Below, piece by piece: positions 1-6,601 of a stretch of DNA of 14,897 nt. Position 1 is the stretch's first letter; each line of letters begins with the position of its first letter. The position numbers and the translations under genes were made by a program. The stretch lies in NCBI GenBank assembly GCA_030652805.1, contig JAUSPT010000096.1:1-14897 (forward strand), given 5' to 3'. This DNA comes from a bacterium. Lineage in GTDB: Bacteria > JAHJDO01. The notes below the pieces were generated by a model. The model saw only the letters and a program-made list of their open reading frames with translations. It did not search any database and was not told the DNA's origin.

Positions 1-2
1 CT

Positions 3-104
3 GATGAGAAAACTGGCATATCTGAAATCAGGTGCTGGTATGACAATAGGCTTGTTGGTGTTCAAACAGCTAAAAATGAAGACCTAAATATTGTGCACTT
101 TTAA
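3..104 (+). CDS. C-terminal end of a probable DDE-type transposase (5' partial)
   Basis: The frame beginning at base 3 is open from the window edge to a TAA at 102-104 and gives 33 residues, with EIRCWYDNRLVG in the middle and DLNIVHF at the end. A short beta-rich tail with an EIRxWYxxxLVG-like pattern resembles the C-terminal domain of DDE/integrase-type insertion-sequence transposases; this is recall of the family style, not a search result. Support comes from the next feature: the last codons (VHF, stop) lie inside a repeat that recurs 22 bp downstream, as expected when a transposase gene runs into its own terminal binding sites. The other two plus frames also end within about 90 bases, but their short peptides look like nothing known. 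Too little is present for a family name. Confidence 0.45.
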   Translation, partial: DEKTGISEIRCWYDNRLVGVQTAKNEDLNIVHF

Positions 105-135
105 ACTTTAAACTGTGCACTTTTAAATTTTATCT
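92..135 (+). repeat. Two 22-bp direct repeats, probable insertion-sequence end
   Basis: Two copies at 92-113 and 114-135 share the first 14 bases (TGTGCACTTTTAAA) exactly and then diverge in part. The first copy overlaps the stop codon of the partial transposase-like frame. A weaker inverted relative (CAAAAGTGTCA) lies at about 151-161. Tandem transposase-binding sites at the ends are known in Mu-like and some other DDE elements. I infer that this is the right end of an element whose body lies left of the window. The exact outer boundary and any target-site duplication cannot be fixed here. Confidence 0.45.
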
Positions 136-161
136 AACAGATGAGAAATTCAAAAGTGTCA

Positions 162-190
162 AGCCAAAATAGAAATGTTCTATTTTGGCT
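162..190. other. Perfect 13-bp hairpin with a 3-nt loop
   Basis: Bases 162-174 (AGCCAAAATAGAA) and 178-190 are exact reverse complements around an ATG loop. Neither side has a T-run directly after the stem, so it is not a standard intrinsic terminator. It lies between the insertion-sequence-like end and the first gene. It may stop read-through from the element in either direction or be part of the element's end. Confidence 0.6.
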
Positions 191-223
191 AATTAGGACA
201 TTATCATTTTGGTGTTACAGCGC

Positions 224-252
224 TTGATTATTTAACATCTATGAGATATATT
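224..252 (+). promoter_or_regulatory. Possible sigma70-type promoter for the peptidase gene
   Basis: TTGATT at 224-229 and TATATT at 247-252 are 17 bases apart. The -10 box matches the consensus at five of six positions and the -35 at four. If used, transcription would begin near 259, downstream of the TTG at 251. That would favour the GTG at 263 as a near-leaderless start. The signal is moderate only. Confidence 0.35.
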
Positions 253-1120
253 GAGAATCACAGTGGGAATCTTAAACAGAAAGTGTTACCTATGTGCCCA
301 GCCAGCACAATTTATTGTCTTATTCTTTATTTGTGTAATAATAGTTGTGGGCCTGTGTCCTATGGCACAGGCTGCTGCGCCTTTCAGCCAAGCTAAACTG
401 CCTTCTTACAAGTATGTATCGAAACATTTTATTGTGTATTCCTATAGCAAGAAAAGAGCTGCTTATTTAGCTAAAGAAGCTGAGGTTGTGGCAGGACGCG
501 TTATAGGGCATTCAGGAGTTACGAGATTTGCCTCATGGAAGACAAAGGCAATTATTGTTTTATACAAAAATCATTCTGAATATGTAAAAGAAACAGGGCA
601 GCCAGGTTGGTCAGGTGGAACTGCTGGAATGCTCACTCACGGTCCTCTTACCCATAGGGCAATCTACTTGTATGAAGACGCGCCAAACCTTTTTCCCAAT
701 ATACTTCCGCATGAAATTACACATCTGGTATTTATGCAGATGATGGGCGCTAAAGCCAATATCCCTCTTTGGCTGAATGAAGGACTGGCAGTATATGAGC
801 AAAAAGATAAGGGAAGGAGCTTAAAAATAATAGCAGCAAGAAATATGAAAAGCAATGACTATATAAAACTTGACGACTTAATTAAGTATGAAAAGGCGCC
901 AGAGGGTAGGGCTGAGTTGTTTTATGGAGCCTCAGCAGGATTGGTTGAATATCTTTTTGTTGTTTTGAATAGAGCCTGTTATGTAAAAATGATCTCTCTA
1001 TTAAAGCAGGGCGCTTCATCCTATGAAGCATTTCAGGGAGCATATGCTAAGGTATTCAAATCCTTTTCATCAATGGAAACAGGTTGGAAGAAATACATGA
1101 TAAAGGAATATGCCCGCTAG
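251..1120 (+). CDS. Secreted zinc metallopeptidase, gluzincin (peptidase MA-like)
   Basis: A 289-residue protein with an N-terminal signal peptide: a basic start, a hydrophobic core around residues 21-35 and a cleavage site of the type AQA-A near residue 42. HEITH at 154-158 supplies the zinc-binding HExxH motif, and WLNEG (E177) supplies the third ligand 19 residues later, the spacing seen in gluzincins such as the peptidase MA family. It should therefore act outside the cytoplasm, in the periplasm or envelope; the substrate is unknown. The start is uncertain: no ATG lies upstream of the signal peptide in this frame, so TTG 251 or GTG 263 must be used, and neither has a good ribosome binding site. 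It stands alone after an insertion-sequence-like end and before a gene with its own promoter. The peptidase fold assignment is firm and the role is not. Confidence 0.8.
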   Translation: MRITVGILNRKCYLCAQPAQFIVLFFICVIIVVGLCPMAQAAAPFSQAKLPSYKYVSKHFIVYSYSKKRAAYLAKEAEVVAGRVIGHSGVTRFASWKTKAIIVLYKNHSEYVKETGQPGWSGGTAGMLTHGPLTHRAIYLYEDAPNLFPNILPHEITHLVFMQMMGAKANIPLWLNEGLAVYEQKDKGRSLKIIAARNMKSNDYIKLDDLIKYEKAPEGRAELFYGASAGLVEYLFVVLNRACYVKMISLLKQGASSYEAFQGAYAKVFKSFSSMETGWKKYMIKEYAR

Positions 1121-1124
1121 ACAG

Positions 1125-1154
1125 TTGACATAAATTCAATTATTCTGATAGAAT
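1125..1154 (+). promoter_or_regulatory. Sigma70-type promoter for the BamD-like gene and lptE
   Basis: A consensus TTGACA at 1125-1130 is followed after 18 bases by TAGAAT at 1149-1154. The start of transcription would be near 1161, about 24 bases before the ATG at 1185. It lies directly after the stop codon of the peptidase gene and makes the following pair an independent unit. Confidence 0.6.
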
Positions 1155-1184
1155 CAAGACAGATATGGGATACATAAGTAAAAA

Positions 1185-2084
1185 ATGAATAAAATATTTA
1201 GTGTTATTATTATCCTAATTTTTATCTTTACTACTGCGATTCCTGTGTTAGCTAGTCCTAAAGAATCTCCAAAAGAACAGTTTGAATATGCTGAAAGCTT
1301 TAAAGATAAAAAGCCCAAGAAGTGTCTTGCGGAGCACAAAAAGCTCCTGAAATTTTATAAAAACAGTTCCTTTGCAGAAAAGTCACAGCTTAGAATAGCT
1401 CAATATTATTATGATCAGCACCAGTATTTTACAGCAGCAAAAGAATACCAGAAGGCAATAGATGGTTATCACTCCCCGGATAAATTAGAGATGATTACGA
1501 ATATACAGAAGAGGATTGCTAATTACTTTTTTGCAAATCCAACTGTGCACAAAAATAAAAAGAGATATGAAAAAGCTGCCATAGTATACAGTATGGCTAT
1601 AAAGAACATGCCATTCTCAAAGAATGCTGATGAATTTCAATATAGAATAGGGCTTTGTTATCAAAGGGAAGGTAAGTTGGAAGAAGCTGCAAAGGAGTTT
1701 AGAAAACTTATAAGTAATTATCCTAATAGTGTCTGGGTAGACGATGCCTACTATTGGATAGCGATTTGTTCTATTACTCCCTCAAACAGTTCTTCTTATG
1801 ACCAGAGCTCTACAGACGCAACAATGGACAAGCTTACCAAGTTTACTGAATCATTTCCCAACAGTAATCTTTGTTCTCTGGCAGAGCGTAAGATCAGAGA
1901 GCTTCAAGATATAAAAGCACAGAAGGATTATGAAATAGCAGAGTTTTATAATAAGCAAAACAACAAGGGAGCTGCAGAAATTTATTACAAACGGGTATTA
2001 AAAACATACTCTTTCAGTAAATGGACTGTTCTTGCAGAGAAAAAACTGAAAGAGATACAAACCAAGGGAGGTAAGAATGAATGA
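1185..2084 (+). CDS. BamD/CpoB-like exported TPR protein
   Basis: A 299-residue exported protein. The N-terminus (about residues 4-23, hydrophobic, ending VLAS) is a signal peptide of the signal peptidase I type. The rest is built from TPR-like helical hairpins. The clearest is YRIGLCYQREGKLEEAAKEF with the following NYPNSVWVDDAYYWIA, a pattern shared by BamD (YfiO), the outer-membrane beta-barrel assembly factor, and by CpoB/YbgF. Unlike true BamD it has no lipobox cysteine, so membrane anchoring by lipid is not expected. Its stop codon overlaps the start of lptE by 8 bases, so the two are translationally coupled and a shared role in outer-membrane biogenesis is a fair inference. The ribosome binding site before ATG 1185 is weak. 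A more general periplasmic scaffold role is equally possible. Confidence 0.7.
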   Translation: MNKIFSVIIILIFIFTTAIPVLASPKESPKEQFEYAESFKDKKPKKCLAEHKKLLKFYKNSSFAEKSQLRIAQYYYDQHQYFTAAKEYQKAIDGYHSPDKLEMITNIQKRIANYFFANPTVHKNKKRYEKAAIVYSMAIKNMPFSKNADEFQYRIGLCYQREGKLEEAAKEFRKLISNYPNSVWVDDAYYWIAICSITPSNSSSYDQSSTDATMDKLTKFTESFPNSNLCSLAERKIRELQDIKAQKDYEIAEFYNKQNNKGAAEIYYKRVLKTYSFSKWTVLAEKKLKEIQTKGGKNE

Positions 2085-2595
2085 GAAGACGACTAAGGGG
2101 TTTTCAATCCCTAAAATTTTAATTGTATTTTTAATTCCTATTGTCCTAGCAGGGTGTGGATATACTACCAGCACAATAAGAGGTGCTGGAATAAGCTCTA
2201 TATACGTGCCAATGTTTAAGAATGAGACCTATGAGCATAATGTTCATGTAACAGTAACAGATGCTGTCATAAATGAACTTATTCTGGATGGAAATCTGAG
2301 GCTCCTAAAGCATGAAGAAGCAGACACTATACTTGAGGGGCAAGTAATAAGATACAAGACGGAGCCACTTGGATATGATGAAAATAATGATGTAGAACAA
2401 TATCGAATGGTAGTAACTACACAGGTTGTATTTAGAAATCTTAAGAAAGATGAGATTATCTGGACTCAAACTATTGAAGGTAGTATTGCTTATTATACTT
2501 CTGGCAGATTAGGAATGTCGGAGAAAGTAGCTGCAGATGAGGCTATTGAAAATCTGGCAAGAAATATTGTAAGTGAAGTTGTTAATTTTTGGTAG
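2077..2595 (+). CDS. lptE: LPS assembly lipoprotein LptE
   Basis: A 172-residue lipoprotein. Residues 14-26 form a hydrophobic segment ending in the lipobox LAGC, with the lipidated cysteine at 27. The mature part starts GYTTSTIRGAG and continues with ISSIYVPMFKNETYE, the usual opening of LptE (LptD plug of the lipopolysaccharide export translocon), then conserved runs around ELILDGNLRLL and the beta strands of the single LptE domain. The length matches the family. A strong ribosome binding site, AGGGAGGT at 2065-2072, lies 4 bases before the ATG inside the end of the upstream BamD-like gene. The last 14 bases overlap the 3' end of rpsT on the other strand. LptE sequences are weakly conserved, so the assignment rests on lipobox, length and the N-terminal pattern. 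It supports a lipopolysaccharide-bearing outer membrane. Confidence 0.8.
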   Translation: MNEKTTKGFSIPKILIVFLIPIVLAGCGYTTSTIRGAGISSIYVPMFKNETYEHNVHVTVTDAVINELILDGNLRLLKHEEADTILEGQVIRYKTEPLGYDENNDVEQYRMVVTTQVVFRNLKKDEIIWTQTIEGSIAYYTSGRLGMSEKVAADEAIENLARNIVSEVVNFW

Positions 2596-2947
2596 AACTG
2601 GGTTTCTCCATTTCTTCGCTTTTCTTGGATACAGATTCTTTTTTGTTTGACTTAGTACCTTTAGTATCTGCAGATTGAACAGATATGTATTCATTCACTT
2701 TTCGCATTATCACGGATTTTTTTCTGCGAGCAGTGTTCTTCTTAATAATTCCCTTAGTTGTAGCTTTGTCTATCAAAGAAACGGATTTACTTATTGGTTT
2801 TTGCAGGTCTGCTGCGCTTGCTTTTTTATCTATAAGCTGATCAATATTCTTTACAGCAGCTTTAATAGTTGTCTTCGTTGCTCTATTTTTTTTGTATCTT
2901 TTTTTATTAGTTCTTACTCTCTTAACGGCCGACTTATGTCTCTGCAT
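2582..2947 (-). CDS. rpsT: 30S ribosomal protein S20 with a C-terminal extension
   Basis: S20 binds 16S rRNA early in 30S assembly. The protein has the family pattern: a basic N-terminus with HKSAVKRVRTNKKRYKKN, a central helix, and the typical IDKATTKGIIKKNTARRKKS near residues 59-78. The ORF can be opened at a GTG at 2953, but AAGGAG lies 9 bases before the ATG at 2947 and only 3 before the GTG, so the ATG is preferred, giving 121 residues. S20 is usually near 85-90 residues. Here the last 35 or so are a low-complexity tail rich in Ser, Lys and Glu. The 3' end overlaps lptE on the opposite strand by 14 bases, and I see no terminator between the two convergent genes. A good promoter lies upstream at 2980-3007. 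Confidence 0.93.
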   Translation of the reverse strand: MQRHKSAVKRVRTNKKRYKKNRATKTTIKAAVKNIDQLIDKKASAADLQKPISKSVSLIDKATTKGIIKKNTARRKKSVIMRKVNEYISVQSADTKGTKSNKKESVSKKSEEMEKPSSTKN

Positions 2948-2979
2948 GTGCACAATCTCCTTATGTATGTTTGAAGGTG

Positions 2980-3007
2980 ATTCTATATATTAAAAAGCTT
3001 TTGTCAA
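2980..3007 (-). promoter_or_regulatory. Sigma70-type promoter for rpsT
   Basis: Read on the minus strand, a consensus TTGACA (3002-3007) and TAGAAT (2980-2985) are 16 bases apart. Transcription would start near 2973, leaving a leader of about 25 bases that carries the AAGGAG ribosome binding site. The divergent region up to rmuC also has an 8-bp inverted repeat (3009-3016 with 3044-3051, AGAGAATT arms) of unknown meaning. Confidence 0.65.
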
Positions 3008-3104
3008 TAGAGAATTCAAGCTTATCAGGCTCTGTCGGTCCAAAATTCTCTTGAGTTTGCCTGTATTAAATGATAGCTTCTAGAGAAACTGGGAATATGC
3101 AGGT

Positions 3105-4184
3105 ATGTCAGGTTATATTATAGTTATATTTGCTTTTTTATTTCTTCTGACATTAGCTCTTTTATTTAGGGATAGAAAGCAGTCGTCTGATCCACTTATA
3201 CACCAGGAGATAAATAATCTAAGAGAACAGGTTAGTAAAACCCTCTCCGATAATAGTCAGGTTCTCAATCAGCAGATGTCCCTGATAATTAGCCAGATAA
3301 ATACACAGCTGCAGAATAACATAAAAATGCTTGAAACAGCCAATAAGAGCTTTTCCGACAAACTGGAAGGAACAACCAAGGTAGTTGGAGATGTGCAGAA
3401 TCGGCTTACGCAATTAGCAGAAGCAAATAAAAGGATATACGATATTGGAAAAGACATATCTTCTTTGCAGGAAATACTCAGAGCGCCAAAATTAAGAGGA
3501 GGCTTTGGCGAGTTCTTGTTGGGAGATCTTCTCTCTCAGATTATGTCCCCGGAGCACTATGAGCTTCAGTATACTTTCAAGAATGGTCAACGAGTTGATG
3601 CGGTTATTAAATTAGCTCAGCAAATGGTGCCGATTGACGCAAAATTCCCTCTGGAAAATTTTAAGAGACTGATTAGTGCAGAGGACAATATTGAGAAGGC
3701 ACAAATAAGAAAAGCATTCGTAATCGATGTTAAAAAACATATTGATAGCATTGCATCAAAATACATACTGCCCGATGAAGGCACCTTTGATTTTGCCTTT
3801 ATGTATATTCCCGCAGAGAACGTGTATTATGAAACTATAATAAAGGACGATAATCTGGGAGAAGAGAAAAGTATTTGCAGCTACGCTTTGCGCAAAAAAG
3901 TAATTCCCGTATCTCCAAACAGCTTCTATGCATATTTGCAGGCAATTCTACTTGGATTAAGAGGCATGAGGATAGAAAAGAGTGCGCAAACCATAATAAG
4001 CAATCTTGCCAGACTGCACGGTGATCTGGCGAGGTTTTACGAGGAATTTTCAAAGATAGGCACGCATCTCTATCACTCAAAATCCTCTTATGAATCAGCG
4101 GAGCGAAGACTGGAAAAATTCACAAATAAGCTGGAGAATATTGCTTCGCCGGATAAAAAATCCATCACGCTTGGTAAAGAATGA
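3105..4184 (+). CDS. rmuC: DNA recombination protein RmuC
   Basis: A 359-residue protein of the RmuC family, which limits DNA inversions and rearrangements at repeats and has a predicted nuclease-like core. Residues 3-21 form one N-terminal membrane segment. Residues from about 30 to 125 are a long polar helix of coiled-coil type, rich in Gln, Asn and Leu. The conserved core then begins with RGGFGEFLLGDLLSQI near residue 132 and continues with QYTFKNGQRVDAVI and VPIDAKFPLENF (about 160-185). The C-terminus again looks helical. The length is at the short end for the family but the core is complete. The ribosome binding site is weak (GGGA about 10 bases before the ATG). The stop codon overlaps the fmt start by 4 bases (ATGA), so the two are translated together. 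Confidence 0.92.
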   Translation: MSGYIIVIFAFLFLLTLALLFRDRKQSSDPLIHQEINNLREQVSKTLSDNSQVLNQQMSLIISQINTQLQNNIKMLETANKSFSDKLEGTTKVVGDVQNRLTQLAEANKRIYDIGKDISSLQEILRAPKLRGGFGEFLLGDLLSQIMSPEHYELQYTFKNGQRVDAVIKLAQQMVPIDAKFPLENFKRLISAEDNIEKAQIRKAFVIDVKKHIDSIASKYILPDEGTFDFAFMYIPAENVYYETIIKDDNLGEEKSICSYALRKKVIPVSPNSFYAYLQAILLGLRGMRIEKSAQTIISNLARLHGDLARFYEEFSKIGTHLYHSKSSYESAERRLEKFTNKLENIASPDKKSITLGKE

Positions 4185-5131
4185 CAAAAATTGTTTTTAT
4201 GGGGACACCTGATTTTGCCCTGCCGAGTCTTAATGCTCTTATAAAAGCCGGGCATGATGTGATATGTGTTGTTACGCAGCCTGACAGGTCAAAAGGCAGA
4301 CAAAGAGAGGTGATGGCTCCTCCTGTAAAATTATGTGCACAAGAGTACAATACTAAGATTCTTCAGCCAGAGACAATAACAGATGTATTAGTAAAGAGCC
4401 TTCAAGCACTCAGTCCTGAGCTCGTAGTTGTTGTAGCTTATGGCAAAATACTTCCTAAACAGATTCTGGATATTCCACGCTTGGGTTGTATAAATGCGCA
4501 TGCGTCTTTATTGCCAAAATATAGAGGTGCAGCTCCAATGCAAAGAGCATTGCTTAATAGCGAGAAACAAACAGGTGTAACAATAATGTTTATGAATGAA
4601 AGAATGGATGCCGGTGACATTTTACTTCAAGAAAAAATAATGGTTAGCCCCTCAGATAACCTGGAAACTCTCCATGATAGATTAAGCAAACTATCAGCAA
4701 AATTATTAGTTAAAGCTATAGCACAAATAGAGCAAGGCACTTGTTCCAGAATCACTCAAAATCATGCAGAGGCGACGTATGCTCCAATGCTCAAGAAATC
4801 CGACGGTCTCATAGATTGGACCAGACCTGCAAAAGAAATTAATAATATGATAAGAGCTATGAATCCATGGCCAGGTACTTACACATTCCTAAACATATCT
4901 GGCAAAAAGAAAATGCTAAAAATACTCAAAACAGAAGTTTATGACAAATCCGCATACAGCAAAGAAAAAACAAGTGTTTTACTGGATATATTGAAGAATA
5001 AAGGCGGACTTGTAGGCACAGGCAAGGGACAACTTCTGCTTAATGAGGTTCAGCTTGAGAGCAGTAGAAAAGTATCTTTCGAAGAATTTATCAGAGGCCA
5101 TCCTGTTAAGAAGGGGTTCAGGTTCCGATAG
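4181..5131 (+). CDS. fmt: Methionyl-tRNA formyltransferase
   Basis: Transfers a formyl group from 10-formyltetrahydrofolate to the initiator methionyl-tRNA in the cytoplasm. The 316 residues match the usual length. MGTPDFA at 7-13 opens the N-terminal Rossmann domain. INAHASLLPKYRGAAP carries the catalytic Asn105 and His107 and the substrate loop, and MDAGD supplies Asp143; these align with Asn106, His108 and Asp144 of the E. coli enzyme. WTRPAKEINNMIRAMNPWPG marks the junction to the C-terminal OB-fold domain, which ends with FEEFIRGHPVKKGFRFR. It starts inside the rmuC stop codon. In many bacteria fmt is followed within a few genes by rpe; here a 2.6-kb stretch of different composition intervenes. 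The last 81 bases recur in diverged form at 6487-6567. This copy of the gene is intact. Confidence 0.97.
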   Translation: MTKIVFMGTPDFALPSLNALIKAGHDVICVVTQPDRSKGRQREVMAPPVKLCAQEYNTKILQPETITDVLVKSLQALSPELVVVVAYGKILPKQILDIPRLGCINAHASLLPKYRGAAPMQRALLNSEKQTGVTIMFMNERMDAGDILLQEKIMVSPSDNLETLHDRLSKLSAKLLVKAIAQIEQGTCSRITQNHAEATYAPMLKKSDGLIDWTRPAKEINNMIRAMNPWPGTYTFLNISGKKKMLKILKTEVYDKSAYSKEKTSVLLDILKNKGGLVGTGKGQLLLNEVQLESSRKVSFEEFIRGHPVKKGFRFR

Positions 5132-5132
5132 A

Positions 5133-5150
5133 TCTCCGCAAATGCGGAGA
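5133..5150. terminator. Hairpin between convergent fmt and the methyltransferase gene
   Basis: TCTCCGC at 5133-5139 pairs with GCGGAGA at 5144-5150 around a 4-base AAAT loop. It lies just after the fmt stop and just before the minus-strand stop at 5152, where a bidirectional terminator would be expected. No T-run follows on either strand, so intrinsic termination would be weak. It starts two bases after the point where the fmt duplication ends. Confidence 0.4.
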
Positions 5151-5151
5151 C

Positions 5152-6348
5152 TCAGAGGGATGAGCTCAGGTGTGTGATAGATTCGAAATATGCGGTGCGT
5201 GGAAACATGTCCACGAGTCCCGTGTCTATAAGTCGATAGCTATGGCTGGTCAGAAACTTCACGTCACGCGCCATTGTGTCTGCCGCGCATGACACATAAA
5301 TAATATCGCGCGGTTTCTTTCTGCTCAAAATCTCGACTACCCGTTTCTCCAATCCGGCACGCGGTGGATCGAGTATTACCGTCGTGTTCTTAACATCGAT
5401 ATTGTTCAGCGCTTCTTCAAGCAGATCTTCTGCGTAACCATGACGGAACGCTACCGAATCAAGATTCAAGGCTCGTCCATTGCATATTGCTGCGTTGATT
5501 GCGTGCTTGTCTGTATCTATACCAAGTACTGCTTTCACTCCGATCTTTGCCGCTATGAACGCAAAAGTACCCACTCCGCAGTAGAGGTCTATAACCGCCT
5601 TGGGTTCAGTACGATTCAGTATTTCGGACAAACTATCAAAAAGGGCTTCTGTTATCCGCGGATTAGTCTGGAAGAAACTTTTTGTTGGAACACTGATATT
5701 GCCAAGGGGTGTTTTCTCAACCAGGCTCGGGCTGGAAGGCGCGATGTGATTGGTCCAATACACAGCGCCATCATGCTCTGTACATCTGAGATTGACCGAT
5801 GTGCCGTAGCTGAACGAGTAATCTTTTCTAAGTTCTGTCAGAAGATTGTTAAGAGGGTCCATTGCCAATGGGCAATTCGGAATATCGAGAACGGTCTTAT
5901 TGTCCTTCATATAGTATCCAAAAGTCCTGCTATCGTCTCTTCGCCCATTAACGTGCATAGATATCTTGTTCCTGTATCCAAGCACGGATGGGCACCGTAT
6001 TGGCTCTCTGCAGGTCACTTCGTGGCATCCACCCATGTGTTCAAGAAGGTTCACAAGCTGTTTCTGCTTAAATTCTATCTCCGCATCATGCTCCATATGC
6101 TGGTAACAACATCCCTCGCATTTCTCGGCAAACTCACAAGATGGTATGATACGCGAGGACGATTCCTCCAGTATCTCCACCAGGTCGGCCTCGGCACAAT
6201 TCTTCCTTTGCTTCCTGATTTGCACTCGCACCAGTTCATTTGGGAGCACACCGTCAACAAAGTAGACCATGCCATCCAGCCGCGCCAGGCCACGTCCGCG
6301 GTAAACCACATCTTGGATTCTCAATTTAATTGTATCTTTATTATTCAT
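5152..6348 (-). CDS. TRAM-domain Fe-S 23S rRNA m5U methyltransferase (TrmA/RlmD family)
   Basis: Predicted S-adenosylmethionine-dependent RNA 5-methyluridine methyltransferase, 398 residues. An N-terminal TRAM domain (about 4-60, with YRGRGLARLDG) is followed by Cys71, Cys77 and Cys80 in a C-x5-C-x2-C pattern; with Cys159 in IPNCPLA these form the expected 4Fe-4S site of RlmD/RlmCD-type enzymes. YRNK at 125-128, FFQTN at 225-229, the SAM motif DLYCGVGTF at 254-262, ILDPPRAGL, the nucleophile Cys354 in YVSCAADT and Glu389 in YFES follow in family order. SCAADT replaces the common SCNPxT. Which uridine is modified cannot be told, so no symbol is given. The gene is visibly richer in G and C than fmt or rpe and sits between two copies of the fmt 3' end, so it may be acquired. 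No good ribosome binding site precedes the ATG. Confidence 0.88.
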   Translation of the reverse strand: MNNKDTIKLRIQDVVYRGRGLARLDGMVYFVDGVLPNELVRVQIRKQRKNCAEADLVEILEESSSRIIPSCEFAEKCEGCCYQHMEHDAEIEFKQKQLVNLLEHMGGCHEVTCREPIRCPSVLGYRNKISMHVNGRRDDSRTFGYYMKDNKTVLDIPNCPLAMDPLNNLLTELRKDYSFSYGTSVNLRCTEHDGAVYWTNHIAPSSPSLVEKTPLGNISVPTKSFFQTNPRITEALFDSLSEILNRTEPKAVIDLYCGVGTFAFIAAKIGVKAVLGIDTDKHAINAAICNGRALNLDSVAFRHGYAEDLLEEALNNIDVKNTTVILDPPRAGLEKRVVEILSRKKPRDIIYVSCAADTMARDVKFLTSHSYRLIDTGLVDMFPRTAYFESITHLSSSL

Positions 6349-6393
6349 GTCAAATAGATAATCTCATTTCGTTTCGCATTTAAACATACATCA

Positions 6394-6412
6394 TTGAACA
6401 GATTGCGTTCAA
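6394..6412. promoter_or_regulatory. Inverted repeat upstream of the methyltransferase gene
   Basis: TTGAAC at 6394-6399 and GTTCAA at 6407-6412 are exact inverted copies separated by 7 bases, about 46 bases upstream of the minus-strand start at 6348. Read on the minus strand, the TTGAAC formed by 6407-6412 could serve as a weak -35 box. The geometry would suit a dimeric repressor site, but no regulator is seen nearby and a chance occurrence is possible. Confidence 0.25.
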
Positions 6413-6471
6413 GATAGCGACTAATTTTATATAAATCAAGGGATTTTTGTGCGAAAATACGGGCTTTAGGC

Positions 6472-6567
6472 TTGCTTAAGGAGATGCAGCTTGAGGGTAG
6501 TAGAAAGGTATCTTTCGAAGAATTTATTAGAGGTCATCCCGTTAAAAAAGGTTTCAGATTCCGATAG
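6472..6567 (+). pseudogene. Second, diverged copy of the 3' end of fmt
   Basis: Bases 6487-6567 align without gaps to 5051-5131, the last 81 bases of fmt, with 10 mismatches by my count (about 88% identity). Both end at the same TAG and similarity stops there. Translated in the fmt frame, the fragment gives QLEGSRKVSFEEFIRGHPVK and then the same final residues as fmt; only one residue differs (Gly for Ser). Most changes are thus silent, which means this piece diverged while still under selection as part of a working fmt gene. Weaker similarity (LLKEMQL against LLNEVQL) reaches back to about 6472. No start codon, body or active site remains, so it is not a working gene. It lies between the two minus-strand genes. 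Confidence 0.9.
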
Positions 6568-6601
6568 TAAGCAGATGTCTTCTTTTGCCGTGCACGACTT
6601 G

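Noticed and set aside
2675-2974. A plus-strand frame of 99 residues opposite rpsT
   Set aside because: It is antisense to S20; the phenylalanine- and serine-rich content is the mirror of lysine-rich codons.
5440-6357. A 305-residue plus-strand open frame opposite the methyltransferase gene
   Set aside because: It mirrors a gene with complete domain and catalytic motifs on the minus strand, has no recognisable motif of its own and is rich in rare, irregular residue runs.
6349-6479. A complete promoter for the methyltransferase gene
   Set aside because: Only weak boxes (TTGAAC and TATGTT on the minus strand) are present, below what I would report on their own.
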